From Dendrobium chrysotoxum (taxonomy: Eukaryota > Streptophyta > Magnoliopsida > Asparagales > Orchidaceae), in contig CM034303.1 of assembly GCA_019925795.1 (NCBI GenBank), forward strand, positions 1,054,001 to 1,118,000: a stretch of 64,000 nucleotides of DNA, read 5' to 3'. Numbering within the stretch: position 1 is the first letter of the stretch; each line of letters opens with the position of its first letter. The notes beneath the pieces were generated by a model. The model saw only the letters and a list, made by a program, of their open reading frames with translations. It was not told the origin of the DNA and ran no database searches. The translations under genes and the position numbers were made by a program. Below, one piece after another: positions 44,780-57,256 of the stretch.

Positions 44780-45703
44780 TAGAAACAAAAGCATCAATGA
44801 GCTAACAGAGCTCAATAGGCTATCGCAGTCTAAAACATAAATCAATAACTAAAATCAAAATAATTAAAAATATTGTGCTATAAAAGTATTGTATGAAAAA
44901 TTGTGATTGAAATTAAAGCTGAAGCTGAAACTGAAACCAAATAAATTATAAGCATATATTTATTTTATCAGAATAGCTCTCAGCTCAAAATTTTATATTT
45001 ATAGCTTCGTTAACAGAATCTTACCTTGGTAGCCAGCAAGCCCCGGCATAACATAATCTTACCTCGATCGCCCATTGACGCCAGCATTTCTTTCACATTT
45101 TTTTTGAAACATTTCATTAATTAAGCATAAAGATTAAATTAAAAAATTATCAAAATGCCTTAATTGTAGGCAATAGAAACACTACTAAACAAGAATTCAC
45201 TATTTTCAAATATAATTAAATTATCAGAGATTGTGTAAAATATCATTCTAAAGCTTTAATTAAAACTGAAGTACTATTTTTAGATGTCAAAATAAATTTC
45301 TGAACAGACAAAATTTGTTGTTTTTTAAAATCACTTAACGAAAATTTTTTAAAATATACTCAAAATATTCATAATCGTAATCTTTATGATATATAAAAAG
45401 TCACACGGTAAAAATTTTACCAAAATAAAGTTATCCCCATTTTTCGATAACTGAAATACAAATTTGATCAAAAAAATACAAAAAGCATAAAATTATTAAA
45501 AACTAAAATAAGCAAAATATAACCTACCTCTAGACGAACAAATTTCTTAACCGAATCGACGAATAAAAATGACTATAAAATAATGTGTTTTTTTCTCACT
45601 TGCTCTCTTTTTCTCTAAAACTCCAAAATCATTTCTCTGTTAACGATGACATAAGGGAAAAACTTAAGAAATAGGAAGTGCTTTTAAATATATTTTTTTA
45701 ATA

Positions 45704-47212
45704 CACCAACAACAACATCAACATCAAGTTTTTGTCCCACTACGTGGGGTCGACTACATTAATCCTTTTTCTCTATTGTGACCTGTTAAAAGTAAAATCT
45801 CGTTTAAATCTAATAAAAAAGATCATTTTTAATAATTTCTAACCAAGTCTTTTTAGGTCTACCTCTATCTTTCTTAACATAAGTCAAATCTAATACCTCT
45901 ACTTTCCTAGCCGGGTCATTGGAAGGCTGCCGTTTTATATGACCAAATAATTTAAGGCAACTCTCTCCAATATTATCTTCCATTGGAGCTACTCCAACCT
46001 TTTCACGTATGTGCTCATTTCGTATCCTATCTCTCAGGGTAAAGCCACTCATCCACCTGAGCATCCTCATCTCTACAACACTTAACTTAGTATTATGCTT
46101 CTCTTTTAATGGCCAACACTCGACACCATAAAGCATTGCAAGTCTCACCACCATCTTATAGAATTTTTCCCTTAAGTTTGAGGGGGACTTTTCTATCACA
46201 CAACAAGCTCGATGCATTCCTCAACTTCAACCATCCAACTTGAATTTTGCTAATAATATCCCAATCTATTTCAGCATCACTTTGAACAATAGATCCAATA
46301 TATTTAAAATGTGTACTCTTATTAATGACTTGATCGCCCAAAATCGCAGTCCCCTCACCATGTCTATTACTACTAAAATTATACTCCATATATTCAGTTT
46401 TAGATCTACTCAAGCGAAAACCTTTAGACTCTAAGGTTGACCTCCAAAATTCAAGTTTACCTTTAACTCCCTCTCTAGTCTTATCCATAAGAAGAATTTA
46501 ATCAGCAAAAAGAATACACCAAGGTACATCCTCCTACAAATGTCTAGTGAGAACATCCATGACTAAAGCAAAAAGATATGGGCTTAAGGCTAATCTTTAA
46601 TGTAATCTAACAAAAATAAGAAAATACTTGATCAAACCACCTTGTGTTTGAACACAAGTAATAGCTCATGCATACATATGTTTAATTATTTGAATATAAG
46701 CGTTATTAACTCCTTTCTTTTCAAGAACTCTCCGTAGCACTTCTCTTGAAACTTTATTATATGCTCTCTCTAAATCAATAAATATCATATGCAGATCCTC
46801 CTTATTCTCTCTATATTTCTCTATCAAACCTCTCAATAAATGTATGGCTTCCATAGTAGACCTACCCGGCATGAATCCAAATTGATTTTGAGAAACATTA
46901 GTATCACGTCGCAACCCATGCTCCATAATTTGCTCTTATAGTTTTAAAGTATAGCACATTAACTTAATTCATCTATAATTCACACAATCTTGTGCATCAC
47001 ATTTATTCTTAAAAATAGGAATTAACACACTCATTCTCCACTCATCTGGCATCTTTTTAATCTTCAAAACAGTATTAAAAAATTTAGTAAACCAAGAAAT
47101 TCCTTCATCTCCTAAACATTTCCACACCTTTATTGGGTCCAACAACTTTTCCACACTTCATTTTCTTTTCCACACTCATTCTCCACTCATTAGGTCCAAC
47201 AACTTTTCCCAC
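45704..47212 (-). mobile_element. RTE LINE, 5'-truncated, perfect 14-bp target duplication
   Basis: Minus-strand order: MPDEWRMSVLIPIFKNK; RT blocks FGFMPGRSTMEAI and MIFIDLERAYNKV; the catalytic FADD turned into FAD-stop near 46500; then LSRSKTEYMEYNFSSN, DRKVPLKLKG, WMSGFTLRDRIRNEHIREKV, GRPKKTWLEIIKND and a TTG-type tail. Several frameshifts are present. Flanked by ATATTTTTTTAATA at 45690-45703 and 47213-47226. The upstream endonuclease domain is absent, as in most truncated LINE copies. Confidence 0.88.
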
Positions 47213-47226
47213 ATATTTTTTTAATA

Positions 47227-48496
47227 AAATAATAATATTATAATTAATTTTCAATATAAAATTCATAAAAATTTCTTTAGGATTAAAAAATTATAAAAAA
47301 ATATTCATAAAATAGTCTATTTTATTTTTTTAGTGAAATCTATTTATTAAACGAAAACATGATGGTCCCAAAAGCCCCACTTGTACCGATATATGCTGAT
47401 TTTTTAAAAAAATTTCATCAATGCCAAAAATTTACATCATTATATCTTGATCTAATTTTTCCCATAGTATGTATTAATACGTCTCTAAAAAATTCACTTG
47501 AATAGCATGAATCTCGATATAATATTTGAATTAAGAATTTTTAGAATTAAATTGAAAACCATCTAAATACGCTTATGGTTGAAATGAACATCTTAATGAG
47601 ATATATTCATTAAGATAACAAGTGACTCGATTTGAATTCTAATGAACTCAACTGAAGCATATTCGAATGCCTCGGGATGTTAATTAAATGAACAAATCCA
47701 AAGCAAGCGACTCGACGAGACGAATTCAAGTAGCCTAAGCTCATTCAATTTTGAGGTCATTAAATAACTCAAATATTTCAAATATTGAATAAACAATTTA
47801 TACTTAAGGGTATTAATATGAATCATTTCATGTATTTTAAATTCCAATGAACTTTATCAAAATAATCTTCTAACAAAGCTATAAATAAGATCTCATATTC
47901 TAGGTGAAAGGGTTTGAGAGCTCAGAGAGTTAAATAACTTTATAACATTCTCCAACGGTCACTATTAGTAATGATTTTTTCTCTTTTTGATTTTTCATGA
48001 AAAAATTTTGAGATCTTTTATAACTTTTATATGCATGTGCCAAATCTTCTTACAAGATTAATATATCAAATATTCTATCACCTCAAATTTTCTAACATGT
48101 AACAAGGTCTTTGAAGGTGAGAAATTCATGCTTGTTTGCTACCTTAAAAACAAGGATTATAGGATAAATTTCTTTTAAAAATTGATTATGCAAGTGTAAA
48201 CGTGTATGCAACCACCCCTGATTTGAACTTGACAAATGAATAGAAGAGTAGTTCGAATTTGGGCCCAACTCTACAAGTTGAAATCTACTCATAAGCCAAC
48301 TCATTTGTTATGATAAAAAGATATTCAATTCAAACAAAATGCTGCAATTAATTGATAAGAAATGAGATTAAAAAATTAATCAATATGAAAGATAAATATA
48401 AATTTTAATAACTTCATATTTAAATTATTAAATTTTAATATTTCATAAGACTATTTCATATTAATATTTTCTAAACAAAATTGGTCACGAGCTATT
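47227..48496. other. no gene recognised
   Basis: AT-rich DNA between the LINE and a MITE pair. The few open frames have no protein-like composition. Confidence 0.35.
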
Positions 48497-48700
48497 TAGT
48501 TCCGTTTGGGTCAGCTTTCTAAAGCAACTTTTTAATACAAAAATTTATAATTCAAAAAAATTTTGTACTAAACTTACTTTTAAAAATAATAAAAAAGTTG
48601 TCCCAAATGAAGACTTAGGCTTTGTTTGGAATAGCTTTTTTAATGCTTTTTAAAATATTTTTTTAGTACAAAAATTTCTATTTCAAAAAATTTTTTGGGC
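48497..48700. mobile_element. Tourist-like MITE and adjoining half copy
   Basis: Full copy from GTTCCGTTTGGGTCAGC to TTGTCCCAAATGAAGAC, with TTA on both sides, followed by a left arm GGCTTTGTTTGGAATAGC that lacks its partner. Confidence 0.6.
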
Positions 48701-48961
48701 CCAATTCATAATCTATTTATAATTTATGAAGCCAAATTCAAACCATTTTCAAATTAGTCAACCTAGCCGTGCACCTATTTTTTGTGGAAAAGCCCCTAAG
48801 ATGGTCCACTTTGACAAGAGGTAACAATAAATTAAAAAAAAAATGAAGAGCTTTTCTCACTAGAAATAAATTAAGGGGCTATTTGATTGGATGTGTTTTG
48901 AGTGTAGGTGAGTAAACAGGTTTTAAAATTTTACCTTCCTTCAATTATCAACCGTCATTTT

Positions 48962-49090
48962 TTTTTTGGGGGACATTTAAGCATATTAAGATAAACTCCC
49001 ACATACATTACATAAGTAAGACTCGAATCTAAAATATCTTAGTTAATAATCAAAGCTCCCAACCAACGGATTAAGATAAGCTATCTTAAA
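48962..49090 (-). mobile_element. short SINE-like repeat, family 2 (inverted copy)
   Basis: The reverse complement reads GTTGGGAGCTTTGATTATT, AGATTCGAGTCTTAC (B-box-like), ATGTATGTGGGAGTTTATC, and AAATGTCCCCC with an A-rich tail. This is the best-preserved head of the family in the window. Confidence 0.55.
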
Positions 49091-52000
49091 ATTTAAAGTT
49101 TATTAATTCATATTTAATATAAGGTGGGAAAAATCATGTAACCACATAAAAATTCAATCACAAATATTAATTTTATAGATTTCTATATAATATAATAATC
49201 TAATTTGGCAAAAATCAGCCATACTTTGGATTCTATAACAGAATATGAAAGCCATAAGAAAATTTTTAGAGATTTCCTCTACTGAAAAAGCAGCAAATCT
49301 TTAATGCTCCCACTTGCTTATCTCTACTACAAAGATACTAGAATGAAACATAAGGCTTAAACAGAGAGAGAGATAGAGATGAGCTCAACTGAACATCTTT
49401 AATGCTCCCACTTGCTCAAGAAGCAGACTCTCAAAACTAAAAGAAATTCAGATTCATTTGGGATGAGTGAAAGTATTTGTAGAAATAACTCAAACGAATC
49501 AGTAGCCAAACAGAAAGATGGCAAAACAGTGAAAAGCAGATCCAAATGAATCAAGACACATGCAATTGAAATCATATTTATAATTAATTGATTGTCTTTT
49601 ACCTGCCTCGGATTCTCTTCCATAATTATAATAATAATAATAATAAAAGCACATTAGACTTGCATTAAACAAAATATCGAGCCAGGCATCAATCATAGTA
49701 TATAATTAATTATTTGTCTATTACCGAGTTAAAGAATTCCACTATAAAGCAGACACCTCTAATATCCACCATTAACCAGCAGCTAAAGTTTTAAGATACA
49801 AAACTATATATTAAAAAAAAAAAAAGAACATTAAATGATAACTTAGGCAACTTAAACATTTCCTAAAACTCCATATATTTAGGGGGGAGAAAGGATTAGA
49901 AAATTGTAATAATAATAATAATATTATTATTAGTATATAGGGGGAAGGGGACTCCATTGTGTTCTACACTCTAGTTGCATGCTCAAATTGTCCATAATAG
50001 GAAAGTTTTTTCTACAATACAAAGAAACCTTATAACCTAATAACAATCTAATAGAACTAATTATCTAAAACCCAGTAAATCACCCATTAAAATTATTCCC
50101 AACATGAAGACATAAAAAGAAATCACAAACTGACTGGAGTAGTTTCAAATCAATTTAATTGACTCGGAAAAAGTTAGCTCAAATAAGCTCTACAATTGAT
50201 ATTTATATTTGTGACACAAATTTGAGGGCAATTGCTGTGAATTCATGAATCTGTCACATCTGCATCAACGGAACTCACTTTACAGTTTACAATGCATTTT
50301 TGACATGCACCACAAATAGTGGATACGATTTTAACTCCAAATTAATAATTTTATGTGTATTATATGGATGATACATTGAATGTAAATCTTGAAAGAGAGA
50401 GATTTGAGATTTTTTTAAAGTGAGGCTAACAATTAATGAGGTTTGACCAATTGATCTCAGTTGGTCATTGTTTGATCACGTTGACAAGAAACCAAAGGGT
50501 CGATGGGGAGGTGAGGGGTTGGGTTCTGTTTAATCTTAGGCAATTAACATAGAGAAATTATTAGGTCAAACTGCCGTATATAGAGCCACCTGCAAATATA
50601 TAGGAGTATATCGTCCGGACATAGTTGTGCACTCTGGCACACTCAATACACAACTGTGAAAACAACAATTTACGACTACCCTAAACCCTAAACAGTATAA
50701 TCAAACCATGAGAACTATAATACAATATTAAAAAAAAAGAAACTATAATACAATATCAAATTAGAATATATCAAACTAAAAGAAGATTGGAACTGTTATG
50801 TGTGGAATCTGATCAATCGGGTTGTTCTGTTGCCTCGGATCTCAAGTTTCTCGTGTTCACTGGGGGGATGCGGGGAATTTACCCCTGCATTGTACCCGAA
50901 ATTTCCCCCCCCCCCCCCCCCGTACAACGCCTTAGTGTTGTATTCCCAAGCGTCCCAGCGCTGATCGATAGAGAGCAGAGCGTCACAATGTTCTGGATTT
51001 GGTGACGCAACACTATGAGTTTAAGCACCGCAACATCATCAGACAGAGCCCTGAGCAACGCAGCGCCCCAAACTGGAGCCACAGAGCTGCGAGATGAGCT
51101 GGACGGTTTTCTTTCTCGTTTTTCTGAAGGGTTGCGTCTCTTGGGCTTATTTACTTGACTTTCTCTTGTATTTTGGGATGTTAGACATAGAGAACGGAGC
51201 ATGTGAGAAGAGAAGCAATGAGAGAGCAAGAGAGAAGAGAGGTCTCTACTTATTTCTCCCAATTTTCATAGTGGATTTCTTGGTGTGGTGTGGCTCCGTG
51301 ATTTTTTCCCTATATTAGATTTTTTCACGTTAAATCCTAGTATCATTTATTTTTCCATTGCTTTTACCTTCTTGCATGTGTCATCATTGTGATGTTTACT
51401 CCTCATCCCCAACCGGAAAAAATAAGAAAGTCATACATTTTATAAAATTAAGAAAAAGTTAGCATCAACGTCTCTAAAATAAATGCCCTCCAACATTGAA
51501 ATTCAATAAAATGTCCCGTCAAAACACTCACTTGGATCTTTAAGGATGTGATTTATAATTGCCAAGATTATAAACTAAATGGCATTCAAGCATATGGAAG
51601 AGACCCAGATCGATATACAGAAAACAACAAAACAAACATTGATATTATGTCTTTCTCATTCTTTAACAAATCCCCAAGCATTGCTTTCTAGTTCCCTAAT
51701 AAGGCATGGCCTATCAATGCACTCCGGCACACTCACTCAGTTCACTTATTGCCTACGCACCAAGAATTATTTAAAACTACCACTGAACAGATACTTGTAA
51801 AATCTCAGGAAAGTTCAATAAAAGTACATGAGAAGAAGCCTGAAAAAATCTAGATCTAGTTCTAAGAGTTTTGCAAAAGAAAATTAATAGCAATGTAAAA
51901 TGATCTTCCTAGCTAATAAGAATCACATTCTGAAACTGGAGCATTGCCATGCCCTACGATGCTTCAAATTAATTTGAAACTTACTCCTTTTCCTATTACA

Positions 52001-52211
52001 CTTGAGAATGCTTCTAACGCAATTTATACACATTACCACTGACAAGTTAACTAAATAAATGCTAGATTCTAAACTAGAAATCAAGAAATAATACAAGGAT
52101 AGGTAATTATCACCTTGTTGTTAGCTACATACAGTGCAATCAGTTCAAAACTTAAGCATTTGTCACCAGGATAAATGATCTGTATGAAAAATTATTTGAC
52201 ATAAATTAACC
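49091..52211. other. intergenic, no gene recognised
   Basis: AT-rich. Contains a 17-C homopolymer at 50905-50921, an (AAT)n/(ATT)n palindrome at about 49905-49932, and a moderately GC-rich stretch at 50800-51300 where frames on both strands are open. None resembles a known protein. Confidence 0.35.
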
Positions 52212-52365
52212 TCAACACCACATGGTGGAATAAAAGTTTGATGTTGTTGTTGTAAGCTCATGGTACTGAATTGATCAGATGGTTGAGATGAGGGAGTTGG
52301 TTTATAAGCTTCTGTAAGCTTGTATAATAATGCTTTAGGATTCAGCCTTGCCAACAAAGACAATG
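52212..52365 (-). other. exon-like frame, unassigned
   Basis: Bounded by a plausible acceptor (GATTCTTAG|TC at 52366) and donor (GAG|GTTAAT at 52211). It encodes LLARLNPKALLYKLTEAYKP, a Ser/Gln-rich part and FIPPCGVE. I do not recognise it, and no partner exons were found nearby. It may be an exon of an undetected minus-strand gene or chance. Confidence 0.25.
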
Positions 52366-53232
52366 ACTAAGAATCAGTTGTTCTCACTCCTCTCTCACTA
52401 AGGCAGCTCATCCCTGAAGCTTTACACAGTATATATTTAATAGAGTTTGACTAGACAGTAAGCTAAGACTCAATAAATGCCAGTGAGCCATGAGTTAGAC
52501 TTTCCTATTGACAAGATCTAAGTGCTTTGCGACAAAATTTAAACAGGCGTGAACCAATACGAACCGAAATGGCATACAAAAATCAAGCTAGCAAGCCCAG
52601 TATGCTATCTAGTTTTTATAATCAAAATGCCACAGCTACTAATCTATAAATTGCTTATTTTTTTGGGAAATTATCGACATAACCTCAACTAAAAAGATAA
52701 AGTGTCCAGCTTGGAGCAAATAATTGATCAGCTGCATGAGTTTAGTTCCTGAAATTAGACGACTGAAGTTATATCAAGGAAATCATGTAGAACATGTAGA
52801 TCATGTCTCAATTCAGGATCAGAGAAAGACACGGTGAAACGAATCACAACAGATATAACTCCAAATTCTTGAAAATAATATAAAAATAAACGAACAACAA
52901 TAAAAATTAAATTAAATCATGAACAAATCCCAAATTGCATAATTAAATAACAAAAAGGAACTCCCATATCTCACTCAAGATTCAAACTATCTTCTTTACT
53001 ATTGCAGATACAGAAGCTTCCAACCAAAAAGGAAGAATCCAAATAATAAGACAGGGAAAGCAGCAGACTAAAAGGTAAGGTATCTCATATTAGAATAATA
53101 GAACATCTAAATCAACATTACGCTGCCTCCCAGATCTACCCAAAAAGAAAAAAAGAAAATCCCTGATCACAGAAACAACACACCTGTATATAAAAACAAG
53201 AGATGGAAAGAAAACATAGGGCATCAAAATCA

Positions 53233-53859
53233 TCACCTCCGGCGGCGGTCTCCGGCGAATTGGGAGAGAGGAACGAGCTCAGAGAGCGGAGTAGAAAGCG
53301 GAGTCGATTGCGGAGTCGGCAAGGGCGAGTTACGACAAACCGGACAAGAAGGGTTGAGACGAAGCCAAGCATCGATGCACATGAGATGAAAAGAATGGCC
53401 GCAATCCGGCATCATCCGCAACATCTCCGCCTCCCTATACTCACAGAGACAGATGGCGCAAGTTCCCTCTCCCTCTCCCTTTCCCTTGGCCTTCTCAGCC
53501 GCGGCCGAAAACTGAAACTTGGGATACGATGCAATAACGACCGGATCAAGCCCAACCGCGGAAGCCGCGGCCAACACTGTATTATCCCGCCCTTCTTCCT
53601 CGTCATCCTCTGGTACAAAGATGATGCGCGGAAGAACGACGCCTCCGAGCGAATCCGCTTCGGATGATGACGATCGCCGGCGACGAGAGGAGGCGCGGCA
53701 ACAGACGTAGGAAGCGAGGAGGAGAGTGGAGAGTAGGACGAGAAGGCCGAGTGCGATAGCGATAGCATAGCCTAATCCGAGATTGCTGAGGCTACGTAGG
53801 AAGGAGGAAGGTTGAGAAGAGGCGGCGGGAAGAGCGGCGGCGGCGGAGTAGGAGGACAT
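53233..53859 (-). CDS. ATL67: RING-H2 E3 ubiquitin ligase, ATL67 type
   Basis: Intronless, 208 residues. One membrane helix (about 29-52, LGYAIAIALGLLVLLSTLLL) is followed by a basic stretch. The GLD motif starts at 103 (GLDPVVIASYPKF). The RING-H2 has Cys134, Cys137, Cys153, His155, His158, Cys161, Cys172 and Cys175, with Trp165 after DA; the histidine pair at positions 4 and 5 defines the H2 type. The C-terminus with LSTPLSELVPLSQF is typical of ATL67. Such proteins sit in a membrane, bind an E2 through the RING and ubiquitinate partners; the substrate is unknown. Intronless structure and size fit the family. The opposite-strand frame at 53203-53667 is a shadow. Confidence 0.9.
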   Translation of the reverse strand: MSSYSAAAALPAASSQPSSFLRSLSNLGLGYAIAIALGLLVLLSTLLLASYVCCRASSRRRRSSSSEADSLGGVVLPRIIFVPEDDEEEGRDNTVLAAASAVGLDPVVIASYPKFQFSAAAEKAKGKGEGEGTCAICLCEYREAEMLRMMPDCGHSFHLMCIDAWLRLNPSCPVCRNSPLPTPQSTPLSTPLSELVPLSQFAGDRRRR

Positions 53860-54436
53860 TGAGGAAGGAGAAAAAGAGGGTTTTGTGGCATGATCGAAGG
53901 AACCGGGTCGGTTAATTTTTTTCTGCGGGTTTTCTTGGTAATTGCTGGCGATGGGGATGCGGGTGGGTTTTCCCAGCTACTGCATTTATTGCGAGTGATG
54001 GATGCGGGAGACGAGGGGAAAGAGAGGTGGGAGGAAGAAAGCAGAATGGAGAGGGAAGAGAAGAGAGAGAGAGAAGGAAGACGAGAGTTTTTATTGTGGT
54101 GGAGAAGAGAGAGAAAATGTTGTGGAGGTAGAAGGGAGGAATTAATGGAGGAGCAGGGACTGACTGAGGACCACTGAGCTGAAAGAACTTAATACGAATG
54201 GAAAACGGTCGCCGGAGATTCGATTTTAGAACATGAAAGTGTTTGGTTTAGTGTGAGCAGTTTAATTGGAAGCATTTTTTTAATGGTTAGATTTAGTTGT
54301 ACTATATAATAAATATTCGAATTTTATTTATTTAAAGTAGAACACATGTAAGTTTTATTTTAAGATTGTTGGGATCATAAAATATTTCATCTCCTGTTTC
54401 ATAGCATCCAAATAGAAATAAATAACATTCAAACTG
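53860..54436. other. upstream region of the ATL67-like gene
   Basis: GA-rich tracts around 54040-54130 read as CT-rich on the gene's own strand, typical of a plant 5' leader or core promoter. No single element can be assigned. Confidence 0.4.
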
Positions 54437-54507
54437 GAAAAATTATTTGGTGCGGACTCCGGACGTAGCTCTACGTATGAAGTCAGCACCAAATAATTTT
54501 TCCCCAA
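54437..54507. mobile_element. short foldback MITE related to 23692-23912
   Basis: GGAAAAATTATTTGGTGCGGACTCCG pairs with its inverse ending CACCAAATAATTTTTCCCC (each arm about 30 bp), and the arm carries GGACGTAGCTCTACGT, like the ends of the larger copy. Confidence 0.6.
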
Positions 54508-55679
54508 TCATATTCTTTGAGGGCCTACTAAACTTAACCTACATCGAGCTAATTGGCATCCAAGAAATGTGTCCCCTCTAGATCACCATGCATTAGGTTT
54601 CGCTTGGGCGGCTCACAAGTCATTTTTGATGAATGATTATCCTAATGACATAAATATTTTAATGCAAATAATAAATTTATCGTCTAAGGATGAACAAAAC
54701 TATTTCAATTAAGCTAATTCTCATTATTTTTCTCTTTTTAAAATTTCATTAATATGTTAAATGATCAAAATTAGATTGCCTTCATCCTTCGATTTTTTAG
54801 GAATTCTTTCAAACCAAAAATGAAAATGAAATTACTGCAATTCATTTATCATTTACATTTTAATGGCAAATAAAGCCAAAATAATAATAATATAGACAAA
54901 TGATTTATATAATACATGATGATTAAGGTAGTTAGATCATTGACAGAAAGGTTATGATGGGACATAATTTCGTAAAATATTTATTGAAATGCATCTGCTA
55001 ACCATCAAATCAGCATATGTAACATTGCCAACCTGCTGTCTTCTTGTGCACATCATCCTCGAATATGCATAAAAGAGAGTGGCAATGAGCTCGCCTGCAT
55101 CTCATCCTCACATTTTCTCTCGTGGCTCGGAGATGAGACCCAATAACCTAACTTGATAAAAGAAAAAAACAAATTATAAGACTACGGATCACTAATAGAC
55201 TTCCAAAGAAGTTGATAGAGATACTCCTCCATAATGGAGTGCATAATTGTTGCTTCGTGATGAAGACTCTTAACATGTAGCAGAGTACGCACCCTTTTAA
55301 TTGGCCAATAAACAAATATTTGCAAGTTATTTAGGGTTTATCTTCATCCCTCCAAAGCATCCAACCATCCAAGAAGCATGCGCTTCTTTTATTAACTTCG
55401 CTTGCTCGCAAGCTTTTGAAATACAAAGTTGATTCTCTTTATAAATAAGTTCTTTCTTGAGGGTGTACTCATCTTATTAAGATCCTTCCAAAAAAAATCT
55501 CAAAATCATCATCAAGCTTATAGAGGTCAGTAAATACTCATCATTTCTAGAATGTTACAAATGCATTATTGCCAATAGAGTTAGCGGGATGGTGGAGGGA
55601 GCATGCCAACCATCTTATTACACACTCCCTTCTTATTATACCTAATGGCCAAATTCAATTGCTGCAAATATACCATCTA
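54508..55679. other. no gene recognised
   Basis: AT-rich DNA before the gypsy insertion. No conserved frame found. Confidence 0.35.
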
Positions 55680-55684
55680 CTTCA

Positions 55685-56009
55685 TGATGCGGTGCAACAT
55701 CACGTTAAGGAGAGGAGCGGGCTCATACTACCGCTATTGCCACCTTTTTACTTTGGCCTCGACTAGTACCTTTTCCATTTTTACTATCCTTAGTAGTTAG
55801 TTATAGCCATATGCAGGCACTATGCTTTTCTATTATCAGCAAACTATAGCATTATAGTTTATATACATGATAGGAAGATGGGACGGGGGATGAAAAAGAA
55901 ATATTATACTCCAATTTTTTTGTGTTATCCCTATGTTTCCCGGTGGTATTGTTTTCTGCAGGTAATCCGGCGAGGCGTTGCACCGGCTCTCCGACAGGGC
56001 GTCGCATTA
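55685..56009 (+). repeat. 5' LTR, 325 bp
   Basis: Starts TGATGCGGTGCAACATC and ends CGTCGCATTA. A TATA-like ATTATAGTTTATATAC stretch near 55850 could be the core promoter. Confidence 0.9.
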
Positions 56010-56011
56010 GT

Positions 56012-56023
56012 TGGTATCAGAGC
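56012..56023 (+). promoter_or_regulatory. primer-binding site (initiator tRNA-Met)
   Basis: TGGTATCAGAGC, two bases after the 5' LTR; complementary to the 3' end of initiator tRNA-Met, which primes first-strand synthesis. Confidence 0.9.
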
Positions 56024-56044
56024 TAGCAGCGGGGGCAAGCACCG

Positions 56045-57256
56045 ATGGCCGAAAGCAGCCGACGAGCAGCTTCAGACGAAGATCGAAGCTTAGATGCCCT
56101 TTGGGCAGCCCATACCAATTTTTCCAAGCAGCTAACGGAGCTAGCGTCTAACTTCACCCGGTTCCAGATGGACGTCAGGAGAGACATCCAGGCCCTGCTT
56201 CTCAGCAGCGGGCTTTGTCAGGACTTCAGGCGAACTCCCATAGCAGCAACGACACGAAACAACAGGGCAGGAGAGCAAACCGCAGGAGGATTCCGTCCCC
56301 AATTGCGGAACTCTCTGACTCCGACGGCGAAGAAGAGGTAGTCCGCCATGTCCAACATTCAGATTCTAAGGGCGAGGAGTATGAGCATCGGAATGATGTT
56401 CGGGCTAGGAGAGGCAGGTACCAGGGGCACCATAATGAACTCCATGTTAAATTAGATATTCCGGTTTTTGAAGGTCGGCTGCATGTTGAGGATTACTTAG
56501 ACTGGGAGCGAGCCGTAGAGACATTCTTCGAATACATGGAGATACCTCAAGAAAAACAGGTGAAATACGTGGCCTGCAAATTAAGGGGGGTGCGAGTGCT
56601 TGGTGGATGCAGCTCTCGCAGAATCGACGAAGAGATGGCAGGGGGGACATTAGGAGTTGGCTCAGGATGAAGCAACTAATGAGGGAACACTTCCTCCCCA
56701 CCGATTATGAGCAACTCCTATACCTCAAATATCAACACTGTGCGCAAGGTAACCGGAGCGTTAGTGACTACACTGAGGAGTTCTATCGAATGAGTGCCCG
56801 AAATAATCTCAATGAGTCCAACAACCAGTTGGTAGCCCGGTACATAGGGGGACTGAAGGACGCCATCCAAGATAAATTGGAGCTTAACTTGGTTTGGACC
56901 CTGTCGCAAGCTGTCAATTTCGCCCTCAAGGCCGAGCTCCAGATGGCTAGGCATTCTAGGAATTCCGGTTACAGACGGCTACCCCAGGAACACCACCAAG
57001 AACCCCGGCCTAGTGGAGTTGCTCCTAGAGTGAATGTGACTCTGCAACCTGCTGTGAGCGGATCAGCCCCAACTGCGGAAGCGAAGTTTCCAGCAAGGCC
57101 AAGGGTCCAGGCTAGAGAAAACCCTTATGCAAAGCCTACAACCTTGAAGTGTTTTCGTTGTTTTCAACCTGAACATAAATCAAATGAGTGTCCTACCCGA
57201 CCCCAAATTCAGATCATGGGGGGCGAATCCGAAACTGTGACAGATGAAGCCGTATA
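56045..57256 (+). pseudogene. gag of the gypsy element, frameshifted
   Basis: Starts MAESSRRAASDEDRSLDALW. The frame changes near 56210 and again in a G run at about 56584-56589. Recognisable blocks: DIPVFEGRLHVEDYLDWERA (retrotransposon gag domain), LKYQHCAQGNRSVSDYTEEF, NFALKAELQM, and a CCHC knuckle CFRCFQPEHKSNEC. A TAA at about 57254 separates it from the pol region that follows in the same frame, probably from a Glu codon by one base change. Gag forms the particle around element RNA. Confidence 0.85.

Noticed and set aside
50787..51318. Overlapping frames on both strands, longest 127 codons
   Set aside because: They include the translated poly-C run and low-complexity Ser/Arg stretches; no conserved motif or splice context.
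53203..53667. 154-codon plus-strand frame
   Set aside because: Antisense shadow of the ATL67-like gene, whose RING motif is perfect.
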